DNA from: Hygrophila difformis
Taxonomy: Eukaryota; Streptophyta; Magnoliopsida; Lamiales; Acanthaceae
Direction: 5' to 3'
NCBI GenBank assembly: GCA_030278955.1
Contig: JAOANR010000005.1
Span: 6,243,431-6,307,430 of the forward strand
DNA: 64,000 bases
How positions within the stretch are numbered: position 1 is the stretch's first letter; each line of letters starts with the position of its first letter. The notes under the pieces are model-generated. The model had not been told where the DNA came from, did no database searches, and saw only the letters and a program-made list of their open reading frames with translations. This document shows positions 58,553 through 64,000 of the stretch, in pieces. Position numbers and translations under genes: made by a program.

Positions 58553-58595
58553 ATCAACATCCTCACATTTAGAGTCTTAGTACTCTAAATGTTTA
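58553..58595 (-). promoter_or_regulatory. Polypurine-like junction after Gypsy pol, with hairpin
   Basis: The minus strand reads CATTTAGAGTACTAAGACTC then TAAATGTGAGGATGT and TGATATTTGG. The first part folds on itself. AAATGTGAGGATGT recurs at 56640-56655 and 54247-54262. Its position just after pol and before TGATA fits a polypurine tract and LTR start. Confidence 0.5.
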
Positions 58596-58701
58596 ATTGA
58601 TCTTTGGGTACTTGCTCGTCATGAAATAAGTATTGTAAATATATACTATATATATATATATGATTATAAACTGAAATTTTTGTGTTTTTAAATGCTGTTT
58701 C

Positions 58702-61700
58702 TTATTGAGTGTAAGCCGGGTCTGCCACTGCTTGGCTTTCTTTCTCCGGATCGAACTGTCCAAGGTACTCTTTTAATCGTTGTCCATTCACCACTATATC
58801 GCCCCTGCCAGTTCGAATCCTGACAGCTCCATTTTTTAACACCTCTAGTACTTCATGTGGTCCTTCCCATCTAGATTTGAGCTTTCCGGGGAACAGCTTC
58901 AACCTAGTATTGAACAATAACACATGTTGACCAACATAAAAATACTTAGGTTTAATCCGGCGATCGTGCAACTTCTGGGTCCACTCCTTGTAAATTCGAG
59001 AGCTTTCATAAGCTTGCGCTCGTATTTCCTCAATTTCATTGAGGTCCAACTTACGTTTGCTCTGAGCAACTTTCGGATCGAAGTTAAGCGTTTTAACGGC
59101 CCAGTAAGCTTTATGCTCTAGCTCTACGGGTAAATGACAGGCTTTTCCGAAGACCAGCCTATATGGAGACATCCCGATGGGAGTCTTATATGCTGTGCGG
59201 TATGCCCATAGAGCATCATTGAGCTTACGTGCCCAATCCTTACGGGTTATCCCGACAGTGGCTTCGAGTATGTGTTTGATTTCGCGATTGGATACTTCGA
59301 CTTGACCACTAGTCTGGGGATGGTAAGGCGTGCCTATCTTATGGAGGATCCCATTTTTACTCATTAATGTTTCAAAACCTTTATTAATAAAGTGTGTTCC
59401 TCCATCAGATATCACCACCCTAGGTACGCCAAATCGACTGAAAATGTTGTTCTTGAGGAACTTGATGACTTGGCTACCATCATTGGTTGGTAATGCGACA
59501 GCCTCGACCCATTTGGATACGTAATCGACAGCTACCAAGATATAGTAGTTTCCACCAGATGGTGGAAACGGTCCCATGAAGTCAATGCCCCATACATCAA
59601 AGATCTCAAGTGTGAGAATCCCCTTTTGAGGCATCTCATCCCTCTTGGAGATGTTTCCTAATCTTTGGCATCTGTCACAGCCCTTAACAAATGTCCTGCA
59701 ATCCTCATAGATGTGAGGCCAATAAAATCCACATTCGAGGACCTTGTGGGCCGTTCGAGCGGGACCATGGTGACCTCCATATTCTGATTCATGGCATTTT
59801 CTGACAATTTGATAAGCTTCATGCTCGGTCACACATCGCCTGATTATTAAATCAGGGCAGTGTTTGAAGAGATAAGGTTCTTCCCAGAAGTAACTTAATA
59901 CATCTCGTTTGAACTTATTCCTCTGATGATAGTTCGAAAACTGTGGGGTTACTCCGCATGCCAAGAAGTTAGCGATGTCGGAAAACCATGGACAAGCTTG
60001 ATTATGCAGATGCAACGCGAACAACTGTTCGTCCGGGAAATCTTCATTGACGGCTTTTTCCTTTTTATCATTATCTAATCGAGATAAGTGGTCAGCAGCA
60101 CCATTATCTCGACCTCGCCTATCTTTTATTATGATATCGAATTCTTGCAACAGAAGTACCCACTTGATTAATCGAGGTTTTGCATCTTGTTTGCTAAACA
60201 AGTATCTCAATGATGTATGATCGGTGTATACTATGGTCTTTGTACCTATCAGGTACTGTCTGAACTTGTCAAACGCGAAGACTACAGCATACATCTCTTT
60301 CTCCGTTGTGGTGTAGTTAACTTGGGCTTCATTCAGGGCATGACTTGCGTAATGAATTACGCAGTGTCTCCCATCCTTATGTTGTCCAAGAACTGCGCCT
60401 ACGGCGAGACCACTAGCATCGCACATTACCTCGAAAGGCAGTGACCAATCGGGTGGTTGCACTATCGGTGCAGAAACCAACATCTTCTTGAGCGTGTCAA
60501 AGGCTTGGACACACGCTTCATTTATTAAGAAAGGATTTTCTTTACAAAGCAGATTAGTGAGCGGCTTGGCAATTTTAGAGAAATCCTTAATGAATCTCCG
60601 GTAAAAACCGGCGTGCCCTAAGAAGCTCCTAACTGATTTGATCGAGTTAGGAAGAGGGAGATTGGAAATGATGGAAACTTTGGCTGGATCAACTTCAATG
60701 CCTGCACGAGAAATGCGATGACCTAACACTATGCCCTCAGTGACCATAAAATGGCACTTTTCCCAATTTAAAACCAAGTTAGTGTCCTCACACCTCTCTA
60801 AAATCTTAGCAAGATTGGTCAAACAATCTTCGAACGTATCTCCATATACAGAGAAGTCATCCATAAAGACCTCAATGCATTTTTCGATAAATTCAGAGAA
60901 AATAGACATCATGCATCTTTGAAAAGTAGCAGGTGCATTGCACAAACCAAAAGGCATCCGTCGATAGGCAAAAGTGCCGTACGGGCAAGTAAAAGTGGTT
61001 TTATCATGGTCTTCACTGGAAATAACAATCTGATTATAACCAGAATAACCATCCAAAAAGCAATAAAACTCTCTCCCTGCCAACCTCTCAAGCATCTGAT
61101 CAATGAATGGCAATGGAAAATGGTCCTTGCGTGTGGCCTCATTCAGCTTCCGGTAATCGATACAAACTCTCCATCCGGTCACTGGCCTGGTTGCAACCTC
61201 TTCTCCTTGCTCATTCTTGGTTATGCAAATCCCTCCTCGTTTGGGTACGACCTGCACCGGGCTAACCCATTTGCTATCAGAGATAGGATAGATTATACCA
61301 GCATCTAAGAGCTTGATAACTTCTTTCCTTACCACTTCCTGCATAAGGGGGTTCAATCGCCTCTGAGGTTGACGGGAGGGTTTAAACTCTTCTTCCATTA
61401 GAATCCTGTGCATGCAAATAGACGGGCTTATTCCTTTTATATCAGAAATGGTCCAACCTATTGCATGTACATGTTTCTTAAGAACGACCACCAGAGCATT
61501 TTCTTGCTCTTGGGAGAGCTTAGCCGAAACAATCACGGGTAACTTTTTATGTTCTGCGAGAAACGCGTACTTGAGATGATCGGGTAATGTTTTAAGTTCA
61601 AGCTCTGGTGGACATTCAACGGAAGGGAGTAGTTTGCGAGAATTGGGTAGTGGGAGAACAGATTTACCTTCGGGATCCTGCATCAGTACAGGATCCTCTT

Positions 61701-64000
61701 CCTCCTCTTGGTTGGCGTCATCATGGAAGTCGATGCCGTCAAATTCCTCCAAATCCCCTGTTTCGGGATCGGCGAAGTGAACGGCTTTGCATCCTTTGTG
61801 CTCCACGCCAGCAGGCTTCAGTACCTGCTTTGATAGTTCATCCAGCATCATTTCACAATCAAGTTCAGAGTCTGGCTCTTCCCTAACTATTACATTTTCA
61901 AATGAGAAACAAGAACTGTCATTCGGAAATTTCTGCAATTTCTCCATATCAAAGATGATCTCCTCGCCATCGACCCTTAAGGTGACTTTTCCGGATTTAG
62001 CGTCAATCAGTGCACCACCAGTGGCTAGAAATGGGCGTCCAAGGATAAGCGGCATTTCAGAATCTTCTTCAATGTCGAGGACGATGAAGTCGACCGGGAA
62101 AAGAACCTGCCCGGTTTTGACCACAACATCCTTGAGGATTCCTACGGGCTGAGTGATCGATCTGTCTGCAAGTTGCAGTCTCATCTTGACCGGTTGAATT
62201 TCTCCAAGCTTAAGGCGAACAGCCATAGCTAGTGGCATCACATTGATGCTTGATCCTAAATCACAAAGCCCCATACTCACTTTGGCCTTTCCGAATTGTA
62301 CTGGAAGTGTGCAACATCCGGGGTCCTCCTTCTTTTCAGGCATTCTTCTCTGAACGATGGCACTGCATGTGCTGTTGAGAATAATTACCTCTTCCTGCTC
62401 AACCTGCCTTTTTCCTGAAATCAATTCTTTCAAGAACTTAGCATAGATGGGCATTTCGGAAATCATTTCTGTGAGAGGAATGGTTATCTCTACAGACTTT
62501 AATCGTTGCAGAAATTTCTTGAATTTAAGATCATGTTCTTTATTTTTAAGCCGCGCAGGATAAGGAATCCTGGGCATGTACTTGTTATTAGCAATTTTTG
62601 GTGGTGAAGGGAAGGAAGTTGTACCTTCACCTGTACTCTTATCTGTTTCAGCCGTTTCAGGCGCAGCTTCAGTCTGCAATTCGGCTGTCTCTTTTTCTGC
62701 TTCGTTCCCATTATCAGCTTCCTTACCAGCATTGTCAACAATATCATCTTCTTCAAATTCCGCTCCAGTATCTGCTCCCTTTGGTCCAGCTAGTACTCTT
62801 CCAGATTTCAAGGTTATTGCCTTGCATTGCGGGTTCTTTTCCGCAGTACTAGGCAATGTTCCTTTGTCCCTTTTCTGCATCTCATTAGCCATCTGTGTAA
62901 CTTGGGTCTCCACATTTCTGATGGAGGCCTGCAGTTGATTGTTGATCTCTTTCTGACTAGTGATGAAATCAGTCATCAGATTCTCAAGCCTTGAAGGAGG
63001 CTTTTGATTCTGATTCTGATTTTGATGCTGATTCTGATTCCACTGGCCTTGGTTTGGGACAAACTGAGGCTGGAAACTCTGATTGGGCTGAAAGTTCTGG
63101 AAATTCTGAGGTGGCCTCTGCTGGATCTGAGGTTGGAAACCTGGATTCTGAAAATGTTGGCCCCTGTTCTGATTGAATCCTTGGTTCTGCTGAGGGTTGA
63201 ACTGTTGTTGCTGTGGCTTGTTCAAGAGATGTGAGTTTAAGGCGTTGTTGTTTGAATAAGACAAATTCGGGTGTCTATTTGGAAAAGCTCCTGCATAGTT
63301 ACAGCTCTCAGCTGTGACTTGCTCGCATGTGTCAGTTGCATGAGCGCCTTGACACAGTCCACAGATCACATCAGTTTGCTGTCCCTGCGCAGAACTTCCA
63401 ACTCCTTGATTTACAGACAACGCTGCCACTTGCTCTTGAAGCTTTTCAATGTCTGACTTCTCTACTGTACCTACAGCACATAAACTACGAGGGGGAGTGA
63501 GATTACCATCATCAGTTAGAACAGAACGGTTTACACTCATGGCTTCAATCTTTGCCCAGGCTTGGTCCATCGGTATGTAGAGCAAATGTTGACCACCAGC
63601 AGCATCAAGCATGGATTTCCATGCTGGGGTCAGACCACTGTAGAACTTTCTCAGTCTCTCCCAGTCATGGAAGCCATGTTGAGGACACTTCCTGAGCAGG
63701 TTGAAGAATCTTTCCTTTGCATCATACAAGGACTCGTCTGGTTTCATCTTGAATTCCGCAATTTTGGAGCGGCATTCATCCACCTTGGACTCCGGGAAGT
63801 ATTTTGCTAGGAAATTTCTGATCACATCTTCCCATGTAGACTTCTGATTTACGGGCAGTGACTTGTACCATGTTCGTGCTCCGCTTGTCAGAGAGAAGGG
63901 GAATAGCCTTAGTCGAATAGTGTTTGCGGGTATATCACGATTCTTGATCGTGTCACACAATTCTAGGAAGGTTTGCAGGTGATCATGGGGATCTTCATGA
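58702..64000 (-). CDS. Athila-type Ty3/Gypsy gag-pol polyprotein, 5' end outside window
   Basis: More than 1,750 codons without a stop, still open at the window edge, so gag starts beyond it. Order on the minus strand: gag ([39 protein letters not shown]), zinc knuckle [13 protein letters not shown] near 63360, a Gln/Asn-rich linker, aspartic protease with LCDLGSS near 62260, RT with [19 protein letters not shown] and catalytic FMDDFSVYG near 60860, RNase H with [13 protein letters not shown] near 60420, and integrase with the HHGP motif near 59765, WGIDFMGPF near 59575 and ISDGGTHF near 59400. The C-terminal tail ends at TQ. All catalytic motifs are intact, which suggests a young copy. No clear chromodomain was seen. 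Confidence 0.95.
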   Translation of the reverse strand, partial: HEDPHDHLQTFLELCDTIKNRDIPANTIRLRLFPFSLTSGARTWYKSLPVNQKSTWEDVIRNFLAKYFPESKVDECRSKIAEFKMKPDESLYDAKERFFNLLRKCPQHGFHDWERLRKFYSGLTPAWKSMLDAAGGQHLLYIPMDQAWAKIEAMSVNRSVLTDDGNLTPPRSLCAVGTVEKSDIEKLQEQVAALSVNQGVGSSAQGQQTDVICGLCQGAHATDTCEQVTAESCNYAGAFPNRHPNLSYSNNNALNSHLLNKPQQQQFNPQQNQGFNQNRGQHFQNPGFQPQIQQRPPQNFQNFQPNQSFQPQFVPNQGQWNQNQHQNQNQNQKPPSRLENLMTDFITSQKEINNQLQASIRNVETQVTQMANEMQKRDKGTLPSTAEKNPQCKAITLKSGRVLAGPKGADTGAEFEEDDIVDNAGKEADNGNEAEKETAELQTEAAPETAETDKSTGEGTTSFPSPPKIANNKYMPRIPYPARLKNKEHDLKFKKFLQRLKSVEITIPLTEMISEMPIYAKFLKELISGKRQVEQEEVIILNSTCSAIVQRRMPEKKEDPGCCTLPVQFGKAKVSMGLCDLGSSINVMPLAMAVRLKLGEIQPVKMRLQLADRSITQPVGILKDVVVKTGQVLFPVDFIVLDIEEDSEMPLILGRPFLATGGALIDAKSGKVTLRVDGEEIIFDMEKLQKFPNDSSCFSFENVIVREEPDSELDCEMMLDELSKQVLKPAGVEHKGCKAVHFADPETGDLEEFDGIDFHDDANQEEEEDPVLMQDPEGKSVLPLPNSRKLLPSVECPPELELKTLPDHLKYAFLAEHKKLPVIVSAKLSQEQENALVVVLKKHVHAIGWTISDIKGISPSICMHRILMEEEFKPSRQPQRRLNPLMQEVVRKEVIKLLDAGIIYPISDSKWVSPVQVVPKRGGICITKNEQGEEVATRPVTGWRVCIDYRKLNEATRKDHFPLPFIDQMLERLAGREFYCFLDGYSGYNQIVISSEDHDKTTFTCPYGTFAYRRMPFGLCNAPATFQRCMMSIFSEFIEKCIEVFMDDFSVYGDTFEDCLTNLAKILERCEDTNLVLNWEKCHFMVTEGIVLGHRISRAGIEVDPAKVSIISNLPLPNSIKSVRSFLGHAGFYRRFIKDFSKIAKPLTNLLCKENPFLINEACVQAFDTLKKMLVSAPIVQPPDWSLPFEVMCDASGLAVGAVLGQHKDGRHCVIHYASHALNEAQVNYTTTEKEMYAVVFAFDKFRQYLIGTKTIVYTDHTSLRYLFSKQDAKPRLIKWVLLLQEFDIIIKDRRGRDNGAADHLSRLDNDKKEKAVNEDFPDEQLFALHLHNQACPWFSDIANFLACGVTPQFSNYHQRNKFKRDVLSYFWEEPYLFKHCPDLIIRRCVTEHEAYQIVRKCHESEYGGHHGPARTAHKVLECGFYWPHIYEDCRTFVKGCDRCQRLGNISKRDEMPQKGILTLEIFDVWGIDFMGPFPPSGGNYYILVAVDYVSKWVEAVALPTNDGSQVIKFLKNNIFSRFGVPRVVISDGGTHFINKGFETLMSKNGILHKIGTPYHPQTSGQVEVSNREIKHILEATVGITRKDWARKLNDALWAYRTAYKTPIGMSPYRLVFGKACHLPVELEHKAYWAVKTLNFDPKVAQSKRKLDLNEIEEIRAQAYESSRIYKEWTQKLHDRRIKPKYFYVGQHVLLFNTRLKLFPGKLKSRWEGPHEVLEVLKNGAVRIRTGRGDIVVNGQRLKEYLGQFDPEKESQAVADPAYTQ

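Noticed and set aside
62576..62938. Ser/Ala-rich plus-strand frame
   Set aside because: It is antisense to the Gypsy gag-pol linker region.

Overview
This window is nuclear DNA of a flowering plant, most likely a eudicot. Long AT-rich introns with GT/AG borders, a very large BEACH/WD40 gene, and plant-type Copia, Athila-like Gypsy, LINE, SINE, PIF/Harbinger and MITE elements all support this. I cannot name the species. A 500-N block at 39464-39963 shows it is a draft assembly.

Left part (about 1-26.7 kb): one minus-strand gene for a BEACH-domain protein of the plant BCHC1/BCHC2 class. I placed 31 coding exons by matching reading frame, splice dinucleotides and family order: a concanavalin-like N-terminal block, a long helical middle, a PH-like segment, the BEACH domain and C-terminal WD40 repeats. 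The summed coding length is about 2,950 codons, the usual family size. Exons between 12.4 and 25.2 kb, and one WD40 exon, carry many one-base indels and no base-change stops. This looks more like consensus error than gene death. A run of 32 G lies next to the worst exon.

Middle (26.7-45 kb): gene-poor and built from mobile DNA. There are tRNA-like SINE copies, a family of Stowaway-like MITEs, two Tourist-like MITEs with TAA/TTA duplications (one nested inside another inverted-repeat element), and a decayed LINE RNase H tail. A structurally complete PIF/Harbinger element (31666-35472) has both genes in divergent orientation and an intact DDE transposase. A SINE sits between perfect 27-bp target duplications. 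A minus-strand LINE is cut by the N gap. A Copia element with recognisable LTRs, gag, integrase, reverse transcriptase and RNase H is disabled by stops and frameshifts.

Right part (45-64 kb): a GC-rich stretch with a fragment of an LRR receptor-kinase exon. It is followed by a plus-strand Athila-like LTR, a tRNA-Asp primer site and a truncated gag. From 49.5 kb to the window end, the sequence reads as minus-strand Athila-type material. The gag-pol frame (58702-64000) is open and runs off the window. Downstream of pol lie an F-box gene copy, three repeats of a polypurine-like junction motif, a candidate LTR of about 4.2 kb with a TATA box, and three clusters of a GC-rich hairpin (GTCGCGG...CCGCGAC) in otherwise AT-rich DNA. 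The hairpins, whose arms vary but stay complementary, are the least explained structure in the window.
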